Assembly (NCBI GenBank): GCA_007748055.1
Contig: CP036279.1
Location: forward strand, 6,634,001-6,698,000
Source of the DNA: Kolteria novifilia
Lineage (GTDB): Bacteria; Planctomycetota; Planctomycetia; Kolteriales; Kolteriaceae
Length of the DNA: 64,000 nucleotides
Direction: 5' to 3'
Below, piece by piece: positions 1 through 9,869 of the stretch. The notes under the pieces are model-generated. The model was not told the DNA's origin, did not search any database, and saw only the letters and a program-made list of their open reading frames with translations. Within the stretch, counting starts at the first letter, position 1. Each line of letters starts with the position of its first letter. The translations under genes were made by a program, and so were the position numbers.

Positions 1-255
1 GCCGAGACCTCCGAGGAGAACTCCACGGCCGCCGCCGACCCGACCAGTTCCGACGAGGGGCGTCCCGAGATGGGACGTTCGCGGGACCGCTTCAGCGGCC
101 AGATCAAGACGTGGCTCGGAGGGGGCCGGTCAATGGTCAGCAACTTCCAAGGCGGCAAGCTTCACGGCCCGCGCCGACTGCTCGACGCGGATGGCAAGGT
201 TGTCTCGGAGGACTACTTCCGGGATGGGGAGTTGGTGCGCGGAGCGGGGAGATGA
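1..255 (+). CDS. C-terminal part of a MORN/antitoxin-repeat-like protein (5' truncated)
   Basis: An open frame runs from base 1 to a TGA at 253-255, so the gene begins before the window. The visible 84 residues start with an acidic, Ser/Thr/Ala-rich linker. They end in a motif of the type GKLHGPRRLLDADGK followed by DYFRDGELVRG, which resembles a MORN or YwqK-type repeat (G-K-x-H-G-P, then Y-F-x-D-G-E-L). Such repeats usually occur in tandem, so the rest probably lies upstream. Function cannot be assigned from this fragment. The call rests on the repeat resemblance and the continuous frame. Confidence 0.5.
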   Translation, partial: AETSEENSTAAADPTSSDEGRPEMGRSRDRFSGQIKTWLGGGRSMVSNFQGGKLHGPRRLLDADGKVVSEDYFRDGELVRGAGR

Positions 256-321
256 GTTTCCGCCGGCAACGGTGATGGAGGGTCGAGGTTGACCCGACGA
301 AGCTGACAATCGTCGCGAGGA

Positions 322-398
322 CACTGGCCTGGCAAGCAGCCCGTGGCATCCTGGAGAGAGTCCGGGAACATCAGCATGCCCACGCAAGAGTGGGTATG
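322..398. repeat. Degenerate dispersed repeat plus hairpin in the gap 256-506
   Basis: The 250-bp gap between the first gene and the convergent citrate synthase gene holds no supported gene. Bases 322-350 resemble, with one indel, the end of the inverted-repeat element at 55254-55282 (shared core CAAGCAGCC then GTGGCA). Bases 375-383 (CATGCCCAC) and 390-398 (GTGGGTATG) pair as a hairpin with one wobble. Its position between two convergent genes would suit a transcription end, but there is no T-run. Confidence 0.4.
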
Positions 399-506
399 GC
401 CCCAAGGTGCCAAGGCATAGTGACCGGAAACGGGCACCCGGAGATGAAGGTGGATCAAGACCCACCCTACAAGATATTCCCAGCCCACGATGACGAAGAA
501 CGTTTG

Positions 507-1799
507 CTAGCGCTCCGAGACGGGCAAGTAGCGGCGTTTGGCGGGGCCGGTGTAGATCTGGCGCGGGCGGCCGATGCGGCGACCGGGGGTCTCGAGCATC
601 TCCTTCCAGTGGGCGATCCAGCCGGGGAGCCGACCCATCGCGAACATGACGGTGAACATGTTCGTCGGAATGCCCAGGGCGCGGTAGATCACGCCGCTGT
701 AGAAGTCGACGTTCGGGTAAAGGCGACGCTCGACGAAGTACTCGTCGGCCAGCGCCACTTCCTCGAGTCGCTTGGCGATGTCCAAGAGCGCGTCGCCCTT
801 TTTCATCTTCGAGAGGACCCGGTCGCAGCTCGCCTTGATGATGCGGGCGCGCGGATCGAAGTTCTTGTAGACCCGATGGCCGAAGCCCATCAGCCGAACG
901 TTGCTCGACTTGTCCTTCGCCTTGGCGACGTACTTCTCGACATCGCCCCCCTCCTCGTGAATCCGCTGGAGCATTTTGACGACCGCTTCGTTGGCACCGC
1001 CGTGCAGCGGGCCCCACAGGGCACAGATGCCCGAGGCGATGGTGGCGAAGAGGTTGGTCTCGGCACTGCCGACAAGCCGAACCGTCGAGGTGCTACAGTT
1101 CTGCTCGTGGTCGGCGTGGAGAATGAGCATCAAGTCGAGGGCACGGGCCGCGTCGGGATCGACGACGAAGGGCTCCGAGGGACGCGCGAGCATCATCTGC
1201 AGGAGGTTCTCGGCGTAGCTGAGTCGGCTGTTGGGATAGACGTAAGGCTGGCCAAGTAGCTTCTTATAGCAGAAGGCGGCGATCGTCGGCATCTTCGCGA
1301 GGATCAGCGTGATCGTGTGGTCGATCTCTTCCTTGTTGTTGATATTGATCGAGTTGGGATAGAAGCTCGAAAGAGCCAGGCACATCGAGCCGAGAATCGC
1401 CATCGGATGCACCGTGGCCGGACAGGCATCGATGATCCGCTTCATGTCCTCGTGGATCATCGCTTGATTGGAGAGTTCGCTGGCGAAGTCGTCGAGCTCG
1501 GTATGGGTCGGGAGATGGCCGTTGATCAGCAGATAGGCCGTCTCGGGGAAACTCGACTTCTCGGCGAGTTCCTCGATCGGAATCCCGCGATAGCGAAGGA
1601 TTCCCTTCTCGCCATCGATGAAGGTGATCTTGCTGGTGGTCGATCCGGTGTTGCCGTAGCCGGGATCGAGCGTGACCAACCCCATCTCGCCACGAAGCTG
1701 CGTGATATCGACACCGCGTTCTTCTTCGGTACCGGTCAACACCGGCATTTCCATGGACTGCCCATCGTAGGTCAACGTCGCCTTTTCGGGGTTGCTCAT
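507..1799 (-). CDS. gltA: Citrate synthase
   Basis: The 430-residue protein has the usual length of hexameric-type bacterial citrate synthases, which condense acetyl-CoA and oxaloacetate to citrate at the entry of the TCA cycle in the cytoplasm. All three catalytic positions are visible: the His in GPLHGGANEAV, the His in GFGHRVYKNFDPRA, and the Asp in YPNVDFYSG. The N-terminal domain has the expected TLDPGYGNTGS and YRGIPIEELA motifs. The ATG at 1799 is the only sensible start and places these motifs at standard spacing. It stands alone on the minus strand, divergent from the 2-oxoacid decarboxylase gene. The two flank the pyruvate/acetyl-CoA branch point, but joint regulation is not shown. 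Confidence 0.96.
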   Translation of the reverse strand: MSNPEKATLTYDGQSMEMPVLTGTEEERGVDITQLRGEMGLVTLDPGYGNTGSTTSKITFIDGEKGILRYRGIPIEELAEKSSFPETAYLLINGHLPTHTELDDFASELSNQAMIHEDMKRIIDACPATVHPMAILGSMCLALSSFYPNSININNKEEIDHTITLILAKMPTIAAFCYKKLLGQPYVYPNSRLSYAENLLQMMLARPSEPFVVDPDAARALDLMLILHADHEQNCSTSTVRLVGSAETNLFATIASGICALWGPLHGGANEAVVKMLQRIHEEGGDVEKYVAKAKDKSSNVRLMGFGHRVYKNFDPRARIIKASCDRVLSKMKKGDALLDIAKRLEEVALADEYFVERRLYPNVDFYSGVIYRALGIPTNMFTVMFAMGRLPGWIAHWKEMLETPGRRIGRPRQIYTGPAKRRYLPVSER

Positions 1800-2022
1800 C
1801 AGGCGGGGCCTCGGCTCGTAGGGTTTCCAAACTGTCTCAGGGTCGCGATGCAGGTGATTCTATCCCATTTGGCGGCCGATCCAATCGTACCGCCGTCGAA
1901 AGGCGTCCGCGTCTCCATCATCCGATTGGCAAAGGCGTTACAGGCGGAATGCTTGGTGATTCACCGACTCGCCGGCGGCCACTCTCACCCCGCGCCGACC
2001 CCCGACACTTCGTCGCCCGGCG

Positions 2023-2028
2023 TATAAT
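2023..2028 (+). promoter_or_regulatory. Candidate -10 box for the 2-oxoacid decarboxylase gene
   Basis: A perfect TATAAT lies 64 bp before the ATG at 2092. No good -35 box is visible 16-18 bp upstream, so this is a weak prediction. The gene itself has a strong ribosome site, AAAGGAGG, 7 bases before its ATG. Confidence 0.35.
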
Positions 2029-2091
2029 GAAGGGCACTTCTCATCCACCGACTCGGCCTTCCTTTCTCCCAGCGTCAAAGGAGGTACCACC

Positions 2092-3822
2092 ATGTCTCGC
2101 GCCGAGGCAGCGGGCACGCGGAAGGGGCGTCGTGGCTCGACGCCTTCCTCCAAGAAACGTGCCAAGACCATATCGCAACACCTCATCGGCCGCCTTGAAG
2201 GCCTTGGACTGCGACACGTCTTCGGCATTCCCGGCGACTACGTACTCGGCTTCTACGAGGAACTTTGCGCCAGCTCGATCGACGTGATTGGGACGACTCG
2301 CGAGGACTGCGCGGGCTATGCCGCCGACGCGTACGCGCGGGTGGCGGGACTGGGAGCGTTGTGCGTGACGTACTGCGTCGGCGGACTGAGCGTCGTCAAC
2401 TCGGTGGCCCAGGCCTACGCGGAGAAATCGCCGCTCCTGGTCATCAGCGGCTCCCCCGGGATGAACGAACGAGGCCGCAACGCGCTGCTCCATCACAAGG
2501 TGCGTGATTTCGAGACGCAGCGCGACATCTTCGAGAAGATCACCGTCGCGGGCGCCGTGCTGCACGATCCGCTGACCGCCTTCCGCGACACCGACCGCGT
2601 GATCGACGCGATTCTGCGCTACAAACGTCCGGGCTACCTCGAACTGCCGCGCGATCTGGTCGGGATGACGCCGCTCTTCGACCACGAGACCGCCAGCGAG
2701 AAGCCCACCAGCGATCAGGCCGAGTTGACCGAAGCGGTCGAGGAAGCGGGCCGCCGCTTGGGCCAGTCGAAGAGCCCCGCCATTCTCGTCGGCGTCGAGA
2801 TCCATCGCTTCGGGCTTCAGGACGACGTCATCGCCTTCGCCGAGAAGCACAAGCTCCCCATGGCCAGCACTCTGCTCGGCAAGTCGGTCGTCCCCGAAAA
2901 TCACCCGCTCTATGTCGGCGTTTACGAAGGGGCCTTGGGAAAGGAGACGCCGCGGCAAGTCGTCGAAGACTCCGACTGCTTGCTGATGCTCGGGACCTTC
3001 ATCACCGACATCAATTTGGGGATCGACACCGCCAACCTCGACCCGAGGCACTGCCTGGTCGCGACCAGCGAAGACCTTCGGATCAGTCACCACCACTACC
3101 ATTCGGTTCTTCTGGAGGACTTCGTGGGCGCGTTGTCGGAGCGGAAGATGACCATCGCGGCCCCCAAGCTCCCCGAACGGGCCAAGGCGGAAGCTTCCCC
3201 CTTCACCCCGGAACCCGACACCGCGGTGAGCGTTCGCCGGCTCTTCGAGAAGATCGACTCGATCTTGAGCGAGGAGATGGTGGTCATCTGCGACGTCGGC
3301 GACGCCCTCTTCGCCGGGGGCGATTTGACGGTCCGCAAACGCACGGAGTTCCTGAGTCCGGCTTACTACACCTCGATGGGATTCGCCATCCCCGCGGCGC
3401 TCGGCGCCAAGGCGGCCGACCCCGATTGCCGGCCAATCGTGATCGTCGGCGACGGGGCGTTCCAGATGACCGGCACGGAACTCTCGACGATCTTCCGGCT
3501 CGGGCAGAACCCGATCGTCTTCGTCCTCAACAACAAGGGATACACGACCGAACGGTTCATCAAGGATGGCTCGTTCAACGATATCGGGAACTGGAACTAC
3601 CACCGGATCACGGAATTGATCGGCGGCGGCTGGGGCTTCGACGTCCGGACCGAGAAGGATCTGGAAAAGTCGGTCAGCGCGGCGCTCGCGAACCGAGACA
3701 GTTTCAGTTTGCTGAACATCCACCTCGATCCCTACGATCGCAGCGACGCTCTCGAACGGGTCGCGCGCAGGCTCGGGGCACGATTGGGGGTGGTTCCGCC
3801 GGAAGACGGCGCGAACGAATAA
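2092..3822 (+). CDS. Thiamine-diphosphate-dependent 2-oxoacid decarboxylase (pyruvate/indolepyruvate decarboxylase family)
   Basis: This 576-residue protein has the three-domain PDC layout. The N-terminal pyrimidine domain has the catalytic Glu in [15 protein letters not shown] and the His-His pair in [12 protein letters not shown] that distinguishes PDC/IPDC-type decarboxylases from acetolactate synthases. The C-terminal domain has the cofactor/Mg motif [11 protein letters not shown] ending in VLNN. The expected reaction is non-oxidative decarboxylation of pyruvate, indolepyruvate or a related 2-oxoacid to the aldehyde. The first ~25 residues are a basic Ser/Lys-rich extension. AAAGGAGG before the ATG fixes the start. 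Substrate cannot be read from sequence. True PDCs are uncommon in bacteria, so a broader 2-oxoacid decarboxylase is the safer call. Confidence 0.85.
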   Translation: MSRAEAAGTRKGRRGSTPSSKKRAKTISQHLIGRLEGLGLRHVFGIPGDYVLGFYEELCASSIDVIGTTREDCAGYAADAYARVAGLGALCVTYCVGGLSVVNSVAQAYAEKSPLLVISGSPGMNERGRNALLHHKVRDFETQRDIFEKITVAGAVLHDPLTAFRDTDRVIDAILRYKRPGYLELPRDLVGMTPLFDHETASEKPTSDQAELTEAVEEAGRRLGQSKSPAILVGVEIHRFGLQDDVIAFAEKHKLPMASTLLGKSVVPENHPLYVGVYEGALGKETPRQVVEDSDCLLMLGTFITDINLGIDTANLDPRHCLVATSEDLRISHHHYHSVLLEDFVGALSERKMTIAAPKLPERAKAEASPFTPEPDTAVSVRRLFEKIDSILSEEMVVICDVGDALFAGGDLTVRKRTEFLSPAYYTSMGFAIPAALGAKAADPDCRPIVIVGDGAFQMTGTELSTIFRLGQNPIVFVLNNKGYTTERFIKDGSFNDIGNWNYHRITELIGGGWGFDVRTEKDLEKSVSAALANRDSFSLLNIHLDPYDRSDALERVARRLGARLGVVPPEDGANE

Positions 3823-4017
3823 GTCGAAAGACCCATGGGAGATCGGATGCCACGGGAGCGCCAATTCGGCTCCCGCGCGAGTTCCCAGCGACGCCGCTTC
3901 GGAGCAAATGGTATCCGGCGCGGGCGAATCGTGGTATAGTCGAGGGAAGTGCCCCGAGTAGCATCAGGCGGGGCTTCGTCGCATTGACAGTCCTCGTTCC
4001 GCGCGAGCTACTCGGGC

Positions 4018-6609
4018 ATGGTTGAGTCGCAAGGTTCTAGTTTCAAGACGGTTCGGTTGCCACGGGGCTCCTCCAGTCCCGCGATGGCTTCCCGTCTGGA
4101 CGAAGCGCCGACGCAGATCAAGCCACAAGAGTCGATCGTCACCGATCGGCACGACCGCATGTCGAACATGGCGGCGGAGTTGCTCGGAACGACCCTCGAT
4201 CATTTCGAGCTCCTCGACTCGATCGGCGCCGGCGGCATGGGCCAGGTCTTCCTCGCCCGCGACGACCGCCTCGACCGCTTGGTGGCGCTCAAGGTCCTCT
4301 CCCCCGACGGCTCGCAAGATGGCGAAGTCCTTCGGCGTTTCCAGCAGGAAGCCAAGGCGGCCGCCCGACTCGACAATCCCCACTTCGCGAGCGTCTACTA
4401 CTTCGGCTCCGACAAGGGCCTTTGCTACATCGCGATGGAGTACGTCGAAGGGAACAACCTTCGGCGGCTGATCGCCCATCAGGGACGACTTCCCGTCCAG
4501 CTCGCGGTCAACATCGGCTTGCAGATGGCTCGCGGCTTGGCCCACGCGGCGGAGTTCGGCGTCGTCCACCGCGACATCAAACCCTCGAACATCATCCTCA
4601 CGCCCAAGGGCCTCGCGAAGCTCGTCGACATGGGGCTGGCGCGAAACTACCTCTCGGCCTCGGGCAACTCGGCGTCGGGAGAGCTGACCCAGTCGGGAAT
4701 GACGCTGGGAACCTTCGACTACATCTCTCCCGAACAGGCCCGCGACCCGCGCGTCGCCGACGTCCGTTCGGATATCTACTCGCTTGGATGCACCCTCTTC
4801 CACTCATTGACGGGTCGCCCGCCATTCCCCGAGGGAACGGCGCTGCAGAAGCTGCTTCAGCATCAGGGCAGTTCGGTGCCCGATCCGCGGGAACACTTGC
4901 CCGAGTTGGCCCAACCGATTGCCCGCGTCATCATGAAGATGATGGCGAAGGATCCCCGCGATCGATACCAGACGCCGGCCGACTTGATCCACGATTTTCG
5001 CGCCCTCTCGAGTATGTTTCACGTGACAGTACCCGAGGACTTCACCGAGCAGACGCCGATGGTCGTCGAACGGGGCTCGTGGGACCGGCATCTCTTTTGG
5101 GCCGTCCCCACGTTGCTCTTGCTGGGCGCGGTGAGCGTGATGAGCTTCTTCAACAGCGGCCAGTCGCTTGATTTACCGGAACGGCTCACCCGGCAACCGG
5201 AGCCCACGCCGAGCGTCCAAGGGGCGGCGGTGACAGGCGTCGCCAAGGATGACGCCGGGCGCGAACCCTCTTCCAAGACGGCGTCGACCGAGCGCCCCAA
5301 TGCCGCGCCCAACGGCAATGGCAAGGCAACGACCACCAAAGTCGTCGAACGACCCGCCACCGAGACGATGCGCAAGGGTGGCGACGGCGATGGCCCCGTC
5401 TTTCCCGACGAGCCCGTCGTGGTGGCCTCCAACACCAACAAGCTGACGGTCAACCCGTCCGTCCCCGGAGGGACGCTCAAGTCGGTCTTCAAGAGCATCG
5501 CGACCGCGTGCGACGAGGCGGAATCGGGCATGACGATCGAGCTCGAGTCCAACGACGTGCTCGACGCGGCCAACGTCCTGATCGACGGCAAGGAATTGAC
5601 GATCCGTCCCGCGAAGGGATACTCACCCGTCTTGCGACTCGATCCCCAGAAGGATCCCAGCGCCTCGACGTATCAGCTCTTCGTGATCGAGAACCGAGGT
5701 CGGCTCAACCTGGAAGAAGTCGATCTGATCGCCGAGGGCTTCCCCGACTCGGACGACTACCCCACCGTGGCGCTCTTCGAAGTCATGGGCGGCTCGCGCG
5801 TCGCGTGCCAAGATTGCGCCCTGGTGATGGGCGAGAACAGCCGAAACGCCCAGTTCCACGTCGTACGGAACGTCACCGCTCCGACGCGGGGACTCAACGA
5901 CGACACGCGTCCCAACAACCGAGTCGAGTTCGATCGCTGCAATATTCGCTCGTCGGGAGGGCTGCTCGACGCCAGTCCGGAAGGGCTCTGGTCGATCCTC
6001 GTCCGGGAGTCCTTTATCGCCACCGCCGAGGCGGCGATCCTCGTCGAGGGCTGGTCCGAGGACTGGAAGGGTCCGGGGCCCAAGGCGTGTGACGTCGACT
6101 TCTCGAAGACTTCTTTTCGTCTGTGGGGATCGCTGATCAGTGTCACCGCCTTCGGCGAACAGCCGTTGCCCCCACGGCAAATCGAGGTGACCTCCAACGA
6201 CTGCATCTTCATCGGCAATATGGACGAGCCCTTCCTCAAGTCGAGCGGAAACCACTCGCCGATGTCGCAACGTGAATCGATTCGCTGGAGTGGGACATCC
6301 AACCTAATCGCGGGCTTCACGACTCTCTTCCGATCGGGCGGAACCAACGTCGGCCAAATGGAAACGCCGCCGACCCAACTGAGCGGGGACGACTGGAAAC
6401 GCTACTTCGAACTGAGTGCCGATAGCCACCAGATCAAGGAATACGCCCCCTTCGACAACTGGTCGGCGATGCCCTGGGAGGTGACGGTTCCGACCGAGCA
6501 GATGCTCCTACAGGCGGGGATCGTCGATGACGGCAAGACGCCGATGGTCGTCTCTCCCTCTTCGCTCCCGGACCTGCCGCGTCAACTCCTCTCGTCGCCG
6601 GAACGCTAG
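4018..6609 (+). CDS. Transmembrane Ser/Thr protein kinase with extracytoplasmic beta-helix-like domain
   Basis: The 863-residue protein has a cytoplasmic Hanks-type kinase domain at about residues 61-335. Visible motifs are the Gly loop GAGGMG, the ATP-binding Lys in VALKVL, HRDIKPSN, DMG in place of DFG, and GTFDYISPEQ. One transmembrane helix lies at about 358-377. A Pro/Thr-rich linker follows, then ~400 residues with NRVEFDRCNIRSSGG-type repeats that look like a right-handed beta-helix sensor or binding domain. It probably phosphorylates proteins in response to an envelope signal. The first ~60 residues are low complexity, so a start as late as Met48 is possible. It stands alone in its orientation block. 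A beta-helix output side is unusual beside the common PASTA or WD40 forms. Confidence 0.9.
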   Translation: MVESQGSSFKTVRLPRGSSSPAMASRLDEAPTQIKPQESIVTDRHDRMSNMAAELLGTTLDHFELLDSIGAGGMGQVFLARDDRLDRLVALKVLSPDGSQDGEVLRRFQQEAKAAARLDNPHFASVYYFGSDKGLCYIAMEYVEGNNLRRLIAHQGRLPVQLAVNIGLQMARGLAHAAEFGVVHRDIKPSNIILTPKGLAKLVDMGLARNYLSASGNSASGELTQSGMTLGTFDYISPEQARDPRVADVRSDIYSLGCTLFHSLTGRPPFPEGTALQKLLQHQGSSVPDPREHLPELAQPIARVIMKMMAKDPRDRYQTPADLIHDFRALSSMFHVTVPEDFTEQTPMVVERGSWDRHLFWAVPTLLLLGAVSVMSFFNSGQSLDLPERLTRQPEPTPSVQGAAVTGVAKDDAGREPSSKTASTERPNAAPNGNGKATTTKVVERPATETMRKGGDGDGPVFPDEPVVVASNTNKLTVNPSVPGGTLKSVFKSIATACDEAESGMTIELESNDVLDAANVLIDGKELTIRPAKGYSPVLRLDPQKDPSASTYQLFVIENRGRLNLEEVDLIAEGFPDSDDYPTVALFEVMGGSRVACQDCALVMGENSRNAQFHVVRNVTAPTRGLNDDTRPNNRVEFDRCNIRSSGGLLDASPEGLWSILVRESFIATAEAAILVEGWSEDWKGPGPKACDVDFSKTSFRLWGSLISVTAFGEQPLPPRQIEVTSNDCIFIGNMDEPFLKSSGNHSPMSQRESIRWSGTSNLIAGFTTLFRSGGTNVGQMETPPTQLSGDDWKRYFELSADSHQIKEYAPFDNWSAMPWEVTVPTEQMLLQAGIVDDGKTPMVVSPSSLPDLPRQLLSSPER

Positions 6610-7102
6610 CCGCCGGTTGATCGGTTCGCTGCCAGCTACAAACGGCCCTCTTCAACGGGCTGCCAAGCCTCGTCGTCCCGCTGACGTGGAACGCTCCTTC
6701 GACACTTATTTGACTCTTTTCGCCTTCTCTTCATGCCTCGGGCGATCGCCACCATCGTGGACATTTCGCTGGACTTTCACTCGATCACGGAGCACGAGCA
6801 ACCGCCGTGGCGACTCAAGGAAACGCCCGAGCGTCGTCGGAGCGACCAAATGCCTACCTCGAATGTGAAGAATCCATTTAGATCCGAGCGCTAGCCTTGT
6901 CGGCCCACACCACAGATCACTACACTTCGCCAATCTTATCGCACCTGTCCGATCGTCTTGCTCGGGACGAAGGGATTCGCCTCTCCGTTTCACAAGCCGA
7001 GCGCGAGCAACGGCTGTTCCCGTCAAACCAAGCGTGATCAGCGCCCTTTGCATGGGGCGGCGGCCCCTGGGCCCCTACTCAATGGAGTGATGGAGAATCC
7101 GA
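6610..7102. other. Intergenic, no supported gene
   Basis: The gap between the kinase gene and the Ppx/GppA-like gene holds several short frames with no recognisable protein. Base composition is somewhat lower in GC around 6700-6960, as expected of a leader or promoter region for the downstream gene. I see no RNA gene or repeat. Confidence 0.4.
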
Positions 7103-8236
7103 ATGGGACGCTACTTCTCTCTCCCGCTACTACTCGTGTGTCTTTGCCCAAGTCTCGGACTGGGCGAGGAACAAGGGGTCGTTCGGGCAGCCTTCGACAT
7201 CGGTTCGCAGAACACGAAACTTGTCGTGGTGCGCGTCGACCCGGCTCGGATGGAGATCCTCGAAGTCCTCTACCCCAACGGGAAGGAGGATGGGCAAATC
7301 CCCGTCCCCTACAACGAAGTGCTTCGCGCGAATCGAAACATGGAGAACCGGGACGTTTGTGACATCATCGATCGTGGGGTCGCCGCGATCAACAAGCTCA
7401 AGGAGTTCGCGACCCCCTTCAATCCCGTGGGGTACGTCGGTGTCGGCACTGCCTCGTTCCGCGAGGTCGGCCCACTGGGGCCGAAGGTCATCAAGGAGTT
7501 GAGCCGGCGGACCGACGTTCCCCTCGAACTCATTTCCTTCGCCAAGGAGGGCAAGCTCGAGTTCATCGCGGCGATCAAGGACTCCTGCGCGAGCGCCGAT
7601 CGAGTCGTCACCTGGGACATCGGCAGCCTCGACATGCAGTTCAACATGCTCAAGCCCGGCCACCAAACGCTCGAGGATGTCCTCGTCGACGAATTGGAAC
7701 TGGGAGCGATCGCGTTCAAACGCAAGTTGATCAAGCGGCTCGGCAAGCCGGGAGACACGCCCAACCCGCTCAACGGGGAGGAGATCGATCAGTCAATTGA
7801 CTGGGTGGAGGAACTCGCGAGCAAGGTTCCCGAGGCGTTTCTCGACAAGCTCGCCGATCCGAACACCGTCGTGCTCGGTTCCGGCGGCGTCCATCGCTTC
7901 TGCGTACGTCTTCAAGCCATGAAGCCGGAAGACAAGGCATACAATCTCGGGATGGTGGAGCGAGCCCTGCAAAAGGTCGAGGGCATGAGCGATGGGCAAA
8001 TCGACAGCCCCTTCGCGAACACCCAAGTCTCGAACTTGATCCTGGTGGCGGGCTTCATGGAGAAACTCCGCATTCGCCAGGTCGTTCCAAGTAAAGCCCA
8101 CGTCGGACTCGGGGTCGCTCTCGACAACCGGCTATGGTCCCAGATTCACGAAACCGACCAGCTCGCCGCGACCTCTTCGACAACCGGGACCTCCGCGACC
8201 GATCCCTGCCCTAGCACCGCTTCCGCCGCTCCCTAG
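7103..8236 (+). CDS. Exported Ppx/GppA-like phosphatase family protein, active site degenerate
   Basis: The 377-residue protein starts with a signal peptide (MGRYFSLPLLLVCLCPSLGLG), then a Ppx/GppA-type actin-like fold. Visible motifs are AFDIGSQNTKL (phosphate-1 loop), GVGTASFREV, and VTWDIGSLDMQF where active enzymes have DIGGGSTEL. The usual GEEEAR-type catalytic segment reads AKEGKLEF, keeping one Glu. GSGGVHRFC near residue 257 matches the C-terminal nucleotide loop. Family members hydrolyse polyphosphate or pppGpp in the cytoplasm. An exported, partly degenerate copy is odd and may bind rather than hydrolyse. The next gene, convergent, is a phosphate-type porin. Start is supported by the signal peptide and a GGAG about 14 bases upstream. 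Confidence 0.7.
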   Translation: MGRYFSLPLLLVCLCPSLGLGEEQGVVRAAFDIGSQNTKLVVVRVDPARMEILEVLYPNGKEDGQIPVPYNEVLRANRNMENRDVCDIIDRGVAAINKLKEFATPFNPVGYVGVGTASFREVGPLGPKVIKELSRRTDVPLELISFAKEGKLEFIAAIKDSCASADRVVTWDIGSLDMQFNMLKPGHQTLEDVLVDELELGAIAFKRKLIKRLGKPGDTPNPLNGEEIDQSIDWVEELASKVPEAFLDKLADPNTVVLGSGGVHRFCVRLQAMKPEDKAYNLGMVERALQKVEGMSDGQIDSPFANTQVSNLILVAGFMEKLRIRQVVPSKAHVGLGVALDNRLWSQIHETDQLAATSSTTGTSATDPCPSTASAAP

Positions 8237-8278
8237 CGTCATGAATGCTTGGCTCCTTCGACAGAACGCTTCTGGGTG

Positions 8279-8328
8279 CCATGCTCACGCTCGCGTGGGC
8301 GTGTCGGAAACACTCTTGAGTGGGCATG
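8279..8328. repeat. Small palindromic repeat between convergent genes
   Basis: The 130-bp gap 8237-8366 carries CATGCTCACGC and CGTGGGCGTG with a short loop, then a second GTGGGCATG at about 8321. It is the same kind of short hairpin as 375-398. The place between two convergent stops suits a bidirectional terminator, but no T-run is present. Confidence 0.35.
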
Positions 8329-8366
8329 TGGGAACCGCCTTTGATTTGGCATGATCCCTTCGTCAT

Positions 8367-9869
8367 TCAGTAATCGAGCGAGAAGCGCGTCCCCCAGCCG
8401 ACAAACTGTCCGGCCGTGTAGCCGCCAACGTCGGCGCGGTCTCGAATGCTGCCGAGGACATAGTTGACTTGCAGGCGCGAGTGCTCGTTGAGGTACCAGT
8501 TGGCCGCGAGCGTGACATTGTCTTCGACCCCGCCGAGAACGCCGCGATCGCTGAGATCGACGTGGGAATAGCGAACCGCCACTTCCCATGCCCCCTGGCC
8601 GAAGCATGGTCGTCCCCCTTCCCCGCGTACCAGGAAAAACCGCTCGTAGGGCTCCAGCGGCGCGAGGACGGCACGCTGTTTGTCATAGGGATGGTGCTCG
8701 CCCGTGATGAGGTACGCCACGAGCACGTACCAGCCGTCGAACGAGAGATTGCGGTCGGAGGACCGAAAGACCCAGGTCTTCAAGTACTCCGACATGATCG
8801 TGAGCGATCCGAGGTTGAGCCAGAACTCACCGCCGAGGGTGTCCCAGCCGGGCACGTCCGCGATCGAGCCGGTGTCGAGCCAAGGCTGACGCGTCCGCAA
8901 CTCGGGCCAGGTGAAGAAACGCGCCTGATTGAGCGGAGGACCGGCCGCTTGCTGGCTGTTGTTGGCGGCCATGTTCGCGATCCCCAGGTGCCAATAGCCG
9001 CGACCGTGCGACGCCTCGTCGTACCAGAGCAGTCGCGTCAAGCGGGAGTTCAGGCTCCAGTTGGTGAAGAAGTCACCGGTGTACTCCCCATCGCCGGCGA
9101 TGTCGTCGGTGAGGTAGACTCCCAGCGCGTGGGTCGAACGCTCATCGTCGTGGACGCCGTAGGAGACGATTCCGGAACGTCGCAGGTTCTCGTTGAAGGC
9201 ATCGACGACGGTGGGACGCTCCATGAAGATCTCGTCACGGCTGCTGTTGAGGGCCGCGAGCCCCAGCGGGCGTTTCTGATTGCCCACGATGACCGTCGAA
9301 AGGACCGGCAACGAGTCTCGGGCGAGGTAGGCGTCGCGCAGCAGCACGTGGGACGGGTCGGCGAAGTCGATCTCGACGGCGAACCGGCTGGTCTGGGTGA
9401 GTTGCCCCTTCGCGCCGAGCCATAGGCGACGGAACAACCACCGGTCAGGGGGCGCGTTGCCCGTTGTCGGGTTGTCGATGAAGTCGACACCCCGCGTCGA
9501 TTGGGGAAACCCGAGCCAGTCGATTTGCGTTCGCGCGATCAGCTCCACGCGTGGCTTCTCTTGCGGTGGCTCGGCGGCCGGGGCATCGGCTTGTTCGGCG
9601 CTCCACTTCGCGACCAACTCGTCAATGCGCTGGTTCCAACGCGGATCGGGACGCAGGGGCTCGGGACGCTCCTGGAACGTCTCCTCGGCATCCTCTTGGC
9701 GATCGCGCTCCTCGAGACGTTGCCGCAACTCGCTGACGGTCCGCTCGGCCGCCTCGAGTCGCTCGAGAAGGACCTTCATCTCGTCGCGAGTGACCGCCTC
9801 CTCCGAAGCAAGGGCAACGGGAGATACGCCGAGGACAAGCATGGCGCCGAGGAGCAACGTGGATCTCAA
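8367..9869 (-). CDS. Outer-membrane porin of the OprP/OprO (phosphate-selective) type
   Basis: The start is a TTG at 9869, preceded by GGAGGAGG on the minus strand 4 bases away, which opens directly into a signal peptide (RSTLLLGAMLVLGVSPVALA). An in-frame ATG lies far upstream (10118) but would add 83 unrelated residues. The mature protein begins with a coiled coil (about 24-60, typical N-terminal coiled coil of planctomycete and cyanobacterial porins). It then reads as a beta-barrel with QIDWLGFPQSTRGVDF, AVEIDFADPSHVLLRDAY, WEVAVRYSHVDLSD, and ends in FSLDY with a terminal aromatic. The family forms trimeric anion channels; phosphate selectivity itself cannot be read. Length 500 residues. 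Confidence 0.8.
   Translation of the reverse strand: MRSTLLLGAMLVLGVSPVALASEEAVTRDEMKVLLERLEAAERTVSELRQRLEERDRQEDAEETFQERPEPLRPDPRWNQRIDELVAKWSAEQADAPAAEPPQEKPRVELIARTQIDWLGFPQSTRGVDFIDNPTTGNAPPDRWLFRRLWLGAKGQLTQTSRFAVEIDFADPSHVLLRDAYLARDSLPVLSTVIVGNQKRPLGLAALNSSRDEIFMERPTVVDAFNENLRRSGIVSYGVHDDERSTHALGVYLTDDIAGDGEYTGDFFTNWSLNSRLTRLLWYDEASHGRGYWHLGIANMAANNSQQAAGPPLNQARFFTWPELRTRQPWLDTGSIADVPGWDTLGGEFWLNLGSLTIMSEYLKTWVFRSSDRNLSFDGWYVLVAYLITGEHHPYDKQRAVLAPLEPYERFFLVRGEGGRPCFGQGAWEVAVRYSHVDLSDRGVLGGVEDNVTLAANWYLNEHSRLQVNYVLGSIRDRADVGGYTAGQFVGWGTRFSLDY

Noticed and set aside
2041-3864. 607-codon minus-strand frame opposite the decarboxylase gene
   Set aside because: Antisense shadow of a gene with complete TPP-enzyme motifs; composition is Arg/Asp/Val-rich noise.
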